A stretch of 64,000 bases of DNA from JBJXHN01 sp046233135 (GTDB lineage Bacteria; Pseudomonadota; Alphaproteobacteria; Rhodospirillales; Rhodospirillaceae). Each line of letters opens with the position of its first letter. The first letter of the stretch is position 1. Positions 1 to 7,149 of this stretch are shown in pieces. The stretch spans positions 62,001 through 126,000 of the forward strand of contig JBJXHN010000005.1 in NCBI GenBank assembly GCA_046233135.1, written 5' to 3'. The notes beneath the pieces are model-generated. The model saw only the letters and a program-made list of their open reading frames with translations. It did no database searches and was not told where the DNA came from. Made by a program: the position numbers and the translations under genes.

Positions 1-128
1 ATTACACCGTCGAAACCGTGGTCGGCGCCGATGTGGTACAAAGCTACGGTGGCCGGGTCATGCTCGCCCGGCTGGAGGACGGGTTCTCCACCACCAGCAC
101 CATCGCCCGCATGGAACGGAGCGCCTGA
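1..128 (+). CDS. hldE: C-terminal end of heptose-phosphate kinase/cytidylyltransferase (HldE/RfaE-like), truncated by the window edge
   Basis: Only the last 41 codons are present, read in the frame that starts at base 3 and stops with TGA at 126-128. The peptide shows VVGADVV, GGRV and the near-terminal STTSTIARM. These match the end of the nucleotidyltransferase half of HldE/RfaE, which has GG.V followed by G.STT..I. The enzyme makes ADP-heptose precursors for the lipopolysaccharide inner core in the cytoplasm. It cannot be decided here whether this is the bifunctional kinase-cytidylyltransferase or a stand-alone RfaE2. The call rests on this short motif set. Confidence 0.75.
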   Translation, partial: YTVETVVGADVVQSYGGRVMLARLEDGFSTTSTIARMERSA

Positions 129-168
129 TCCCCCGCACGGATTTGGATTTGGAGACGGAGACCACCCG

Positions 169-549
169 ATGACCCGGCCCACCCCCCCTTTGCCTTCCCG
201 GGCACGCAGCCTGCCTGCCCTGATGCTCCTGGCCGCCGCGCTGACGCTCGGGGCCTGTTCTTCGCCCGATGACGCGGGCGGACCGGACACCGGCGCCGCA
301 CCGGGCAAAGCCGGGGGCGGAGACCTGGCGTCCTGCAATGCCGCCCATCTGGCCGGGGGCGTCGGCGGACCGCTGGTGGGGGGTGGCGACACCCCGCCGA
401 CACAGGGGCCGTACATCCTGAGCAGCGACCTGCCCAGTCCCCACCGCATCGTTCCCATGGGCGGCATGGTCACCCAGGACTTGCGGCCGAATCGCCTGAC
501 CGTCTGGCTGAACGGCAGCGGGCGGGTGGAACGGCTGACCTGCGGCTGA
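169..549 (+). CDS. Small lipoprotein with I78-type peptidase inhibitor domain
   Basis: A 126-residue protein. The ATG at 169 is chosen because GGAGACGGAG sits just upstream and because it gives a basic N terminus, a hydrophobic stretch (LPALMLLAAALT) and a lipobox LGAC, so the mature protein should be lipid-anchored. After a Gly/Ala-rich linker come the hallmarks of the I78 family (elastase inhibitor AFLEI type): a conserved Cys at the domain start, an arginine in PHRI before a glycine-rich turn, TQDLRPNRL, then a strand and a terminal CG. Members inhibit serine proteases, and a role guarding the periplasm against secreted or host proteases is inferred. An open frame continues upstream, but that part lacks a signal peptide and overlaps the preceding gene. 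Confidence 0.75.
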   Translation: MTRPTPPLPSRARSLPALMLLAAALTLGACSSPDDAGGPDTGAAPGKAGGGDLASCNAAHLAGGVGGPLVGGGDTPPTQGPYILSSDLPSPHRIVPMGGMVTQDLRPNRLTVWLNGSGRVERLTCG

Positions 550-602
550 ACCATCGCCGCTTCAGACCGGAATGATCCTGGTACGCAGACGAAGGACCGG
601 CC

Positions 603-1301
603 ATGGACACGATTCCCTGGAGCGATCACCTGCTCTACGGACTGGCCTGGATCAGCTTCGGCCTGGGGCATTCCCTGCTCGCCGGCCCCCGGGCCAAGCG
701 GTGCCTGACCGGGCGATGGGGGCCGGACGGTGCCCCCTGGTACCGTCTGGCCTATAACGCCGTCGCCCTGGTCCACATCGCCGGCGTGGTCGGGATCGGC
801 CAGATACTGCTAGGCAACGCCCCGCCCTTTGCCCTGCCCCTTGCCTTGCATGTGCTGGCCTGGGGACTGGTGGCCGCCGGGGCCGGCTTCGGCTGGTATG
901 CCCTGCGGTTCTACGACACCGGCCGGCTGATGGGGCTGACCCAGTTGCGGGACGCGCGCGATCCGCCCCTGGCATCGGATTCGAGCACGGGAACAGGCAC
1001 GGCTTCGTCTTGGCCGTCATCCGGCGCGCACCCCGCAACCGGATCGCAGGATGACGAACCGCTGCGTCTGGACGGTCCCCATCGCTGGATCCGCCACCCG
1101 CTCTATCTGGCGGCTTTCCTGCTGCTGTGGGGGCGGGCGATCTCTCCTTTGGGGCTGGAAACAGCCTGCTGGGGGTCGCTGTATCTGATCCTGGGCACCA
1201 TGTTCGAGGAACGCCGGCTGCTCGCCCTGCATGGCGAGGCCTATCGCCGCTATCGGGCGACGGTGCCTGCCTACCTGCCGTGGAAAGGACGGGTTTATTG
1301 A
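603..1301 (+). CDS. Integral membrane methyltransferase-family protein (isoprenylcysteine carboxyl methyltransferase/NnrU-like)
   Basis: 232 residues with about five hydrophobic segments. The C-terminal part carries RHPLYLA, a long hydrophobic run, EERRL and then YRRYRATVPAYLPW. This is the arrangement of the ICMT/PEMT membrane methyltransferase superfamily, where RHP and the EE pair bind S-adenosylmethionine. The N-terminal half is closer to NnrU-like proteins. A Ser/Gly/Thr-rich loop of about 35 residues (around residues 115-155) separates the halves and is unusual. GAAGGA precedes the ATG at good spacing. The next gene starts two bases after the stop, so the two are probably co-transcribed. 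The substrate is unknown. Confidence 0.6.
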   Translation: MDTIPWSDHLLYGLAWISFGLGHSLLAGPRAKRCLTGRWGPDGAPWYRLAYNAVALVHIAGVVGIGQILLGNAPPFALPLALHVLAWGLVAAGAGFGWYALRFYDTGRLMGLTQLRDARDPPLASDSSTGTGTASSWPSSGAHPATGSQDDEPLRLDGPHRWIRHPLYLAAFLLLWGRAISPLGLETACWGSLYLILGTMFEERRLLALHGEAYRRYRATVPAYLPWKGRVY

Positions 1302-1303
1302 CG

Positions 1304-1723
1304 ATGCGCCAGTCCCAAACCGTACTGACCGTCGACACAGGCGGCACCGGCTTTACCGACATCACCAGCCGGATTGCCCGCTGGGTTGCCGAAACCGGGA
1401 TTACCACCGGGCTGCTGACCCTGTTTCTGCGTCACACCAGTGCCTCGCTGTGCATTCAGGAAAACGCCGATCCGGATGTTCTGCACGACCTCACCGATGC
1501 GCTTGCGCGCCTGGCACCGGAAGACCCCGGAGCCTATCGCCACGGAATGGAAGGACCGGATGACATGCCGGCCCATATCCGCAGCGTGCTGACAGGCGTG
1601 ACCCTGAGCATTCCCGTCGGCGGCGGCCACCCCCTGCTGGGCACCTGGCAGGGCGTATATGTGGTCGAACACCGCCGTCGTCCCCACCGACGCGAGGTGG
1701 TGCTGCATCTGATGGGAGAATGA
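1304..1723 (+). CDS. yjbQ: YjbQ/UPF0047 family protein (secondary thiamine-phosphate synthase family)
   Basis: 139 residues, the usual length of the family. Diagnostic motifs are LFLRHTSASLCIQEN near residue 45, the acidic D..D segment after it, the HGMEGPDDMPAHI stretch near residue 80, and GTWQGVYVVEHR near the C terminus. The conserved His and Asp/Glu residues line the active-site pocket. Members of this family can replace thiamine phosphate synthase weakly in vivo, but the physiological role is unsettled. The ATG lies directly after the upstream stop, and the gene overlaps the next by ATGA, which suggests translational coupling with the prepilin-like gene. Confidence 0.85.
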   Translation: MRQSQTVLTVDTGGTGFTDITSRIARWVAETGITTGLLTLFLRHTSASLCIQENADPDVLHDLTDALARLAPEDPGAYRHGMEGPDDMPAHIRSVLTGVTLSIPVGGGHPLLGTWQGVYVVEHRRRPHRREVVLHLMGE

Positions 1724-2523
1724 GCCCCTTGCCCTTCAAGGCGGGCCTGATGGACATATGGCGCTCTCCAATTGCCGCCAGACAGGGCTTTGGCCTGATG
1801 GAAATCGCCCTGGCGCTGGCGATTCTGGGGGTCATCAGTGGCTTCGGCCTGCTGTCCCTGCCTCATTTTGTGCGCCTTGACCGGCATGAGCACACCGAAC
1901 GCCGCCTCGACCGGGCCGAGAACGCCCTTTTCGCCACCATTGTCCGGGAAAACCGCCTGCTCTGCCCCGCCGACCCCGCCCTGGGAGATGGAGCGGCCGT
2001 GGACGGATGCGCCACGGCTGCCACCGATGATGACAGCTTTTCCGTCGGCGCCCTGCCCTGGGCCTCCCTGGGGCTGGCGCGGGAAGACGGCCTGGACGCC
2101 CGGGGCCGCCAGATCACCTATGCGGTCAGCAATCGTCTGGTCGGCCCGTCCTCTCTGCAATGCGTTATCGGATCCATGGCCGCACCCGCCGCCCGGGGGG
2201 TCATTCCGGTCCTGGGGATCGACAAGACCGCCCTGCCGCCGGCCGGTGGCCGCGCCGCCTTCGTGCTGATCACCCATGGCCCCAATGGCCTGGGGGCCTT
2301 CACCTCCCGGGGCGGGACCATCCCGGTCGGCGCGGCCGGCCCGGCGGAAGCGGAAAACCTGCCCATCGCCGGCGCCGCGACCCTAGGCCGGTTGGCCAGC
2401 GCCGGCGCCGCGCTGCACGGCCAGGCCGCCGCCAATGATGACTCCGCGCCCCTGTTCGATGACCGGCTGCGGGTCTGGACCACGCCGGCCCTGCTGCTGC
2501 ATCTCGGCTGCCAGTACCGCTAA
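1720..2523 (+). CDS. Prepilin-like protein with type IV N-terminal methylation/cleavage motif
   Basis: 267 residues. After about 22 residues a class III signal appears: RQGFGLMEIALALAILGVI, with Gly before the cleavage site, Phe+1 and Glu+5, then a hydrophobic helix. The pre-sequence is longer than in most pilins. The body holds a Cys pair region and a C-terminal LHLGCQYR but no recognised adhesin fold. It is probably a minor pilin or pseudopilin processed by the prepilin peptidase at 15969-16712. The ATGA overlap with yjbQ fixes the start but ties it oddly to an unrelated gene. The other pilus genes of this locus lie on the opposite strand. Confidence 0.7.
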   Translation: MSPLPFKAGLMDIWRSPIAARQGFGLMEIALALAILGVISGFGLLSLPHFVRLDRHEHTERRLDRAENALFATIVRENRLLCPADPALGDGAAVDGCATAATDDDSFSVGALPWASLGLAREDGLDARGRQITYAVSNRLVGPSSLQCVIGSMAAPAARGVIPVLGIDKTALPPAGGRAAFVLITHGPNGLGAFTSRGGTIPVGAAGPAEAENLPIAGAATLGRLASAGAALHGQAAANDDSAPLFDDRLRVWTTPALLLHLGCQYR

Positions 2524-2635
2524 AGTCCTTTCCTGCGAGCCTCGCGACCCAATCGCGCAACCTTTTCTTCTCTTCGGCATTCCTTCAGCAACACATCATC
2601 AAATCCGATGCAAGCAGGAAACGAGGAGAGTCCCC

Positions 2636-2806
2636 ATGTTGAGCTGGGCTTTGATCTTTTTTGTTGTCGCCATTGTGGCCGCTCTTTTCGGCTTTGGTGG
2701 CATTGCTTCCGCCGCGTCTGGTATCGCCCAGATTCTGTTCTTCGTCTTCCTGGTCGCCATGGTGATCAGCCTGATCCTTCACCTCACCCGACGAACCCGG
2801 ATCTAG
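2636..2806 (+). CDS. DUF1328 small membrane protein
   Basis: 56 residues, almost entirely two hydrophobic helices joined by a Gly/Ala-rich turn (GFGGIASAASGIAQ), ending in a basic tail LTRRTRI. This is the YtjA-like DUF1328 pattern, in which length and sequence are strongly conserved. The ribosome binding site ACGAGGAGAG lies five bases before the ATG. An upstream extension of the frame has no ribosome site. Function is unknown; homologues are often stress-induced envelope proteins (family knowledge). It stands alone between the prepilin-like gene and the PilT-type ATPase gene. Confidence 0.85.
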   Translation: MLSWALIFFVVAIVAALFGFGGIASAASGIAQILFFVFLVAMVISLILHLTRRTRI

Positions 2807-2820
2807 GCGACGCCCCTGTT

Positions 2821-2878
2821 TCCTTCCTGCTGGGCGGTGTAAAACACGGATACCGTGTTTTACACCGCCAAGGAAGGA
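2821..2878 (+). promoter_or_regulatory. Long hairpin that pairs with the ribosome binding site of the downstream PilT-type gene
   Basis: A perfect 17-bp inverted repeat (2833-2849 with 2853-2869, arm GGCGGTGTAAAACACGG) has a three-base loop. Outside it, TCCTTCC (2821-2827) pairs with GGAAGGA (2872-2878). GGAAGGA is the only well-spaced Shine-Dalgarno sequence for the ATG at 2888 (nine bases). There is no T tract, so a simple terminator for the DUF1328 gene is less likely. What is seen is the complementarity. That it controls translation is inference. Confidence 0.6.
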
Positions 2879-2887
2879 CCTGGGGAG

Positions 2888-3880
2888 ATGAAGTTGGAAG
2901 CCCTGCTGGCCGCCGCCAAAAGCCGCGCCGCGACGGATATCCACCTGATGCCCGGACAGCCCCCGTTCCTGCGGCTGTCCGGGCATCTTGTTTCCCTGTC
3001 TGACGCCTTCCCGGGACAGGGGCGGGCTGTCCCCCTGTCCCCCCTGGCTTTGGAAGACATGCTCCACCCCCGGCTTGACGGCGACACCCGAACCCGGCTG
3101 GAGGCGACGGGGGAGTGCGACTGCGCCTTTTCCCTGCCCGACGGCGGCCGGGTGCGGGCTGCCCTGTTCCGGGTTCAGGGACAGCTGGCGGCCGTCCTGC
3201 GCCTGCTGCCGGACCGCCCCCCGACCCTGACCGCCCTGGCAGAGGGCCCGGCTTTTACGGCGCTGGAGCACTTGACCCACCTGCGGGAAGGTCTGGTGCT
3301 GATCACCGGCCCGACCGGATCGGGCAAATCCACCACCCTGGCAGCTCTGGTCTCAGCCATCGCCGCCAGGGGCGGCGGACATGTGCTGAGCGTGGAAGAC
3401 CCGGTTGAATACGTCCTCTCCAGCGCCGGAGGCGTGGTCACCCAACGGGTGGTCGGGCAGGACACGAAAAGTTTCGAAAGCGGACTGACTGCGGCCTTGC
3501 GGGCGGATCCTGATGTTCTGGTGATCGGCGAGATCCGCGATGCCGGCCCGCTGGATATCGCCCTGCGCGCCGCCGCCACGGGCCATCTGGTGCTCGCGAC
3601 CTTGCATGCGCCCGGGGCGGCGCGGGCCATCGACCGGGTGATCGAGATGGTGGATGCACCGCGTCAACCGGCCACCCGCGCCGCCTTGGCCAACGGTCTA
3701 GAGGCTGTGGTGGCCCAACGGCTGGTCACCCGGGAGGGCGACGGCAGCCGGGGTGCCGTCTTCGAGATCCTGCGCGCCACCCCGGCCGTGCGCACCGTCA
3801 TCCGCGATGGGGAAACCCGACAGATCCCCAATCTGATCGCCATGGGACGCTCCCAGGGAATGGTTCCCCTGGATGCCTGA
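2888..3880 (+). CDS. pilT: PilT-type pilus retraction ATPase
   Basis: 330 residues, close to the usual 340-370 of PilT. The N-terminal part has TDIHLMPGQPP. Then come the Walker A GPTGSGKST (Lys147), the Asp box EDPVEY, Walker B LVIGEIRD and the His box GHLVLATLHA. The C terminus retains the PilT-specific AVRTVIRDGE segment (like AIRNLIRE) followed by GRSQGMVPLD. This separates retraction ATPases from PilB assembly ATPases. The ATG at 2888 is preferred over the GTG at 2855, which lies inside the hairpin. The enzyme should disassemble pilin subunits at the inner membrane. The gene is transcribed away from the rest of the pilus operon and may be controlled by the hairpin at 2821-2878. Confidence 0.85.
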   Translation: MKLEALLAAAKSRAATDIHLMPGQPPFLRLSGHLVSLSDAFPGQGRAVPLSPLALEDMLHPRLDGDTRTRLEATGECDCAFSLPDGGRVRAALFRVQGQLAAVLRLLPDRPPTLTALAEGPAFTALEHLTHLREGLVLITGPTGSGKSTTLAALVSAIAARGGGHVLSVEDPVEYVLSSAGGVVTQRVVGQDTKSFESGLTAALRADPDVLVIGEIRDAGPLDIALRAAATGHLVLATLHAPGAARAIDRVIEMVDAPRQPATRAALANGLEAVVAQRLVTREGDGSRGAVFEILRATPAVRTVIRDGETRQIPNLIAMGRSQGMVPLDA

Positions 3881-3955
3881 TCAAATCGCGTGCGACTCGT
3901 GCGCTGGTCTTACCCCAAACAGGTTGGCTTTGACCCGCTCCACCGCGTGACCGGA

Positions 3956-4669
3956 TCAGGCCACCAGCGCCAGGACCGCCTGTTCGAAATCCCCCGCCCC
4001 CCGCGCCGCCGCCAGAACCTGCGGCCGGTCCAGCGCTACCAGCCGCCCACCGTGCAACACCGCGATGCGGTCGCACAGCTGGTCCAGGTCGGCGAGAATA
4101 TGGCTGCTCAGCACCACCGTGCCGCCGGCGGCCCGTGCTGCCGCCAGCCGGGCCTTGAAGGCAGCGCGCGCCCTGGGATCCAGACCGCTCATCGGCTCGT
4201 CGAGCACGTATAAAGGGGTGTCGGCCAGAAAAACCCCCGCAAGCGCCAGCTTTTGGGCCGTTCCCTTGGAATACCGCCCCACGGCCCACCCCAGAAGGGC
4301 CGGATCCATGTCCAAATCCGCCACCGCCGCTTCCAATGCTGCGGTGGAGGCCTGCCGCCCCCGCGCCCGCAGGCTGGCGGTCAGCCAGTCCCGGCCGGTC
4401 AAGGTGGGCAAGGGGCGGTGGGTCTCCGGCAGGTAGGCGACCGACCGGCGGGCAATGGCCTGCCGAGGATCCCGGCAAAACAGCTGCACACACCCCGCCC
4501 CCGGATCCAGCAGCCCCAGCGCCAGCCGCAGTAGGGTCGTCTTCCCCGCCCCGTTCAGCCCCACGAGCCCCAGGGTCTCCCCCGGCTGCACGGTCAGGTC
4601 CAGGTGATCGAGAACGATCCGGGAGCCGCGCCGGAAAGACACGGAATCGAAACAAAGAGGCAAATCCAT
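3956..4669 (-). CDS. ABC transporter ATP-binding protein at the end of the pilus operon
   Basis: 237 residues with Walker A GLNGAGKTT (Lys43), a Q-loop region with YLPETHR, a signature that reads YSKGTAQKLAL instead of canonical LSGGQ, Walker B LYVLDEP, the D-loop SGLD and the H-loop His in SSHIL. This is the CcmA/NosF-like class that works with ABC-2 type permeases. The ATG follows the stop of the PilO/P-like gene directly (TGAATG), so it is translated as part of the pilus operon. Its likely partner is the permease at 12917-13696 in the same operon. PilH of Myxococcus, an ABC ATPase needed for pili, is the closest known parallel in context. Confidence 0.85.
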   Translation of the reverse strand: MDLPLCFDSVSFRRGSRIVLDHLDLTVQPGETLGLVGLNGAGKTTLLRLALGLLDPGAGCVQLFCRDPRQAIARRSVAYLPETHRPLPTLTGRDWLTASLRARGRQASTAALEAAVADLDMDPALLGWAVGRYSKGTAQKLALAGVFLADTPLYVLDEPMSGLDPRARAAFKARLAAARAAGGTVVLSSHILADLDQLCDRIAVLHGGRLVALDRPQVLAAARGAGDFEQAVLALVA

Positions 4670-5665
4670 TCACCGCCCCTCCGCGGAAATGATTTCGTCG
4701 CGGTAGACCAGATAGGTTTCCCCCAGGCGCAGGGTTCGTTGCTCCGGCGGTCCGGGCGCGCGGCGTACAGCGATAAGAACCGTATCGAGCGTGGCATCCA
4801 GCACCGAGAAGAAGGGCGTTTCCGCTCCCGGTTCGTACAGATCTCCGTTGATCCACACCATCCAGCGCCCCTCCCCGGCATAAAGAATGCCTCCCACTTG
4901 CAGATCTTCCAGGGAGCGGAAGCCGGGCGGACGCCCCCAGGGACCGGCTTCGACGGCCGCGTGCACCGCTTCGGCTTCGCGGTCCAGCAGTAGCACGGCC
5001 GGACCGACGACGGCGTCCCGTGTTTCGGAGCCGGGCAGGCCGGGATCCAGTTTCTCCGGCGGCTGCCCTTCTCGGCGCAACGCCTCCCAGGTCACCGTGA
5101 CATCGAACGCCACCAGGGGCAGCGCCACACCGTCGCGCACCGCATCCAGGGCCATGTCGTCGACCTCCATCCCCGGCGCAATGTGCAGCCGGGTAACCGC
5201 CGTCCATCCCGGCAGCCCTTGCCGCACATCCGCGAGGAATCCCAGCAGGTCTGAAGTCACCAGCGCACTCCCCGACAAACGCACCTGCCCCACCCCCGCA
5301 GACAGCCCGGGACCGAGGGAGCGCGTGGTCTCCGGTTCCAGGGTCCAGTCCAGCGGACCAAGGCGCCAGCCGCCGGCCAAGGCGGGGAGGCGGTCCGCCA
5401 TCCCCTCCCGGTCCGGCACCAGAAAAGCCGTGGCGGGCAGCGCCCGGCGCCATTGCGCCTGCGTCGTCGCCAGGTCATCGAGCGCCTGGCGGCGGCGCAT
5501 CAGATCCGCCTTTTCGGTGCGGACCCGGGTTTCCAGGGCCGTCACCTCTCCTCCCAGGCGCGACATCTTCATGGCCAGCCACAGCACCACCGCGAACCCT
5601 GCGGCAACCGCCAGGATCCCCACCGTCAGCCCCCAGGGCACGGTGCGGCGTGTCGTCCGACTCAT
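4670..5665 (-). CDS. PilO/GspM-like membrane protein with PilP-like C-terminal part
   Basis: 331 residues. A short basic N terminus is followed by one transmembrane helix (about residues 10-31), a coiled coil (ALETRVRTEKADLMRRRQALD) and a ferredoxin-like alpha/beta region, as in PilO/GspM. The last third (about 250-331) contains LEDLQVGGILYAGEGRWMVW, GDLYEPG and a terminal LGETYLVYR, resembling PilP/GspC-type beta domains. It may thus combine two alignment-complex functions in one chain. It sits one base after the PilN-like gene and abuts the ABC ATPase gene. Assignment to PilO/P rests on position, topology and weak motifs, not strong identity. Confidence 0.6.
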   Translation of the reverse strand: MSRTTRRTVPWGLTVGILAVAAGFAVVLWLAMKMSRLGGEVTALETRVRTEKADLMRRRQALDDLATTQAQWRRALPATAFLVPDREGMADRLPALAGGWRLGPLDWTLEPETTRSLGPGLSAGVGQVRLSGSALVTSDLLGFLADVRQGLPGWTAVTRLHIAPGMEVDDMALDAVRDGVALPLVAFDVTVTWEALRREGQPPEKLDPGLPGSETRDAVVGPAVLLLDREAEAVHAAVEAGPWGRPPGFRSLEDLQVGGILYAGEGRWMVWINGDLYEPGAETPFFSVLDATLDTVLIAVRRAPGPPEQRTLRLGETYLVYRDEIISAEGR

Positions 5666-5666
5666 G

Positions 5667-7145
5667 TCACACCCCCTCCCGTCGGATCAGGCGCACGACC
5701 ACCGGGCGCCCGCCGCCCGGGTCCGCCTGCCGGGCACGGCTCCCGTCCGGCGCCACACTGCCGGACAACGGCTTCTCCCCGCCGGGATCTTCCGGCTCCA
5801 GGACGTATCCCGGAAGGGTCTCCGCCAGCACTGCGGCCAGGGCCGCCACATCCGTCTCCGGCTCCAGCGTCAGGGACAGCACCGGCCGCCCCCCATCTTC
5901 GAGCAGCGCGAAGCTGCGCAGACGCACCTCCGGCCCCAAGGCCCCATCGATCCGCCAGAGAACATCCGTTATATCGATATCGGAACGGCGATCGTCATTC
6001 AACGCCACGACCGCGCGCAGAACATCCGGCGCTGCGGGCAGGGCCGCTTCGTCCCGCTCCACCCCCGCCCGCAGATCCCCCATCCCGGCCAGGACCCCGC
6101 GCAAGCGGATCTGCTCTTCCTCCAAACGGCCGATCTCCCGCTCCAGCCCGAATGCCACCAGGATACTGGCCGCAACCGTGCCGGCCATCACCGCACCGCC
6201 GATCACCCGGCGGCGGTGGGCCTCGGCATCGGGATCGGGCACGCGCAAGCGCCAGGGCGCAGGCGCCCCTAGCAGGCTCCAGGCGCCAAGCACACCGTCG
6301 ACCGCCTCTTCTTCGCTGCACTCCCGGAACGGTGCCCAGGGCCAGCCCAGTTCTTCGGCCGCCCGCTGCGGAGACAGTCCCCGGCAGGACCCCTTGCCGG
6401 CCAGACGCAGGGCCATGGTCTTGGCCGCATCCCCCAATCCCAGGGTCAGCACCCGCAAGGCACCCTCTCGGCCGCAGCCGTGGCGGGCCAGATAGGCGTG
6501 CCAGGCATCCACTTCGTGTTCCAAAGCCCAGGGGCTGTCGGGCGCGGGAACAACACGCACCGAAGTGGGCAATCCATCCTTCAGAGCCACCTGGGCAAGC
6601 CCGTTCACCCCGGCCGCGACGATCAAGGTCCAGCCGCTGTCGATACTTTCCCCCAGCAGCCGTCCGGCCAGGCTGCCGGCATCCAGCAGCGGCGCGGCGA
6701 GGCCCACGAGCCGGGCATGATCGGCGGCGTCCGGGGGCAGGGCCGCCGGCCAGCCCCCGGTGGCGGTGGAGACCAGAAGAAGCCGCCGACCCTTTTCCGC
6801 CGATCCGCTCCCCCCACTCTGGCTTCGTCCCAGGCCGCCTATCCGGGCGGCTACGAAGGGCTTGCCCTGCCCGTGAGCACGCAAATAGCCGGCGACCAGA
6901 CGGCGACGGACCCAGCGATTCGTCGGCGGCAGCTTGTCTTCGCTGAGGCGCAGGGCCGGCGGGGCGGTGGCGACCAGATAGGGCCGCCCGCCCGCGCACC
7001 GGGTTGCGGCTTCCTCTGCGGCCAGCCGCTCGACAGCCGCGGGCCGGCCGAAGCGGCCGCTGACCACCAGCAGCGTCCCGTCGCTCAGCGGCTGGAGCAG
7101 CCGGCAGGGGCGCCGCTTCAAGAAACCGAAGGGAACCGAAACCAT
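5667..7145 (-). CDS. PilN/GspL-like alignment subcomplex protein
   Basis: 492 residues. A large cytoplasmic N-terminal part (about 1-310) is followed by a single transmembrane helix (GGAVMAGTVAASILVAFGL, near 315-335), a coiled coil (REIGRLEEEQIRLRGVLAGM) and a periplasmic ferredoxin-like domain with VLRAVVALNDD and VRLRSFALLEDG. This is the architecture of GspL, or of a PilM-PilN fusion. No separate pilM gene is present in the locus, so the N-terminal part may take that role, although the actin-like motifs are not clearly preserved. It is flanked by pilC four bases upstream and the PilO-like gene one base downstream. Confidence 0.6.
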   Translation of the reverse strand: MVSVPFGFLKRRPCRLLQPLSDGTLLVVSGRFGRPAAVERLAAEEAATRCAGGRPYLVATAPPALRLSEDKLPPTNRWVRRRLVAGYLRAHGQGKPFVAARIGGLGRSQSGGSGSAEKGRRLLLVSTATGGWPAALPPDAADHARLVGLAAPLLDAGSLAGRLLGESIDSGWTLIVAAGVNGLAQVALKDGLPTSVRVVPAPDSPWALEHEVDAWHAYLARHGCGREGALRVLTLGLGDAAKTMALRLAGKGSCRGLSPQRAAEELGWPWAPFRECSEEEAVDGVLGAWSLLGAPAPWRLRVPDPDAEAHRRRVIGGAVMAGTVAASILVAFGLEREIGRLEEEQIRLRGVLAGMGDLRAGVERDEAALPAAPDVLRAVVALNDDRRSDIDITDVLWRIDGALGPEVRLRSFALLEDGGRPVLSLTLEPETDVAALAAVLAETLPGYVLEPEDPGGEKPLSGSVAPDGSRARQADPGGGRPVVVRLIRREGV

Positions 7146-7149
7146 GCGG

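Noticed and set aside
3798..5453. Minus-strand frame of 551 codons overlapping the ABC ATPase and PilO-like genes
   Set aside because: Gly/Arg-rich translation without motifs; the two genes in the other frame are coupled and carry clear domains.
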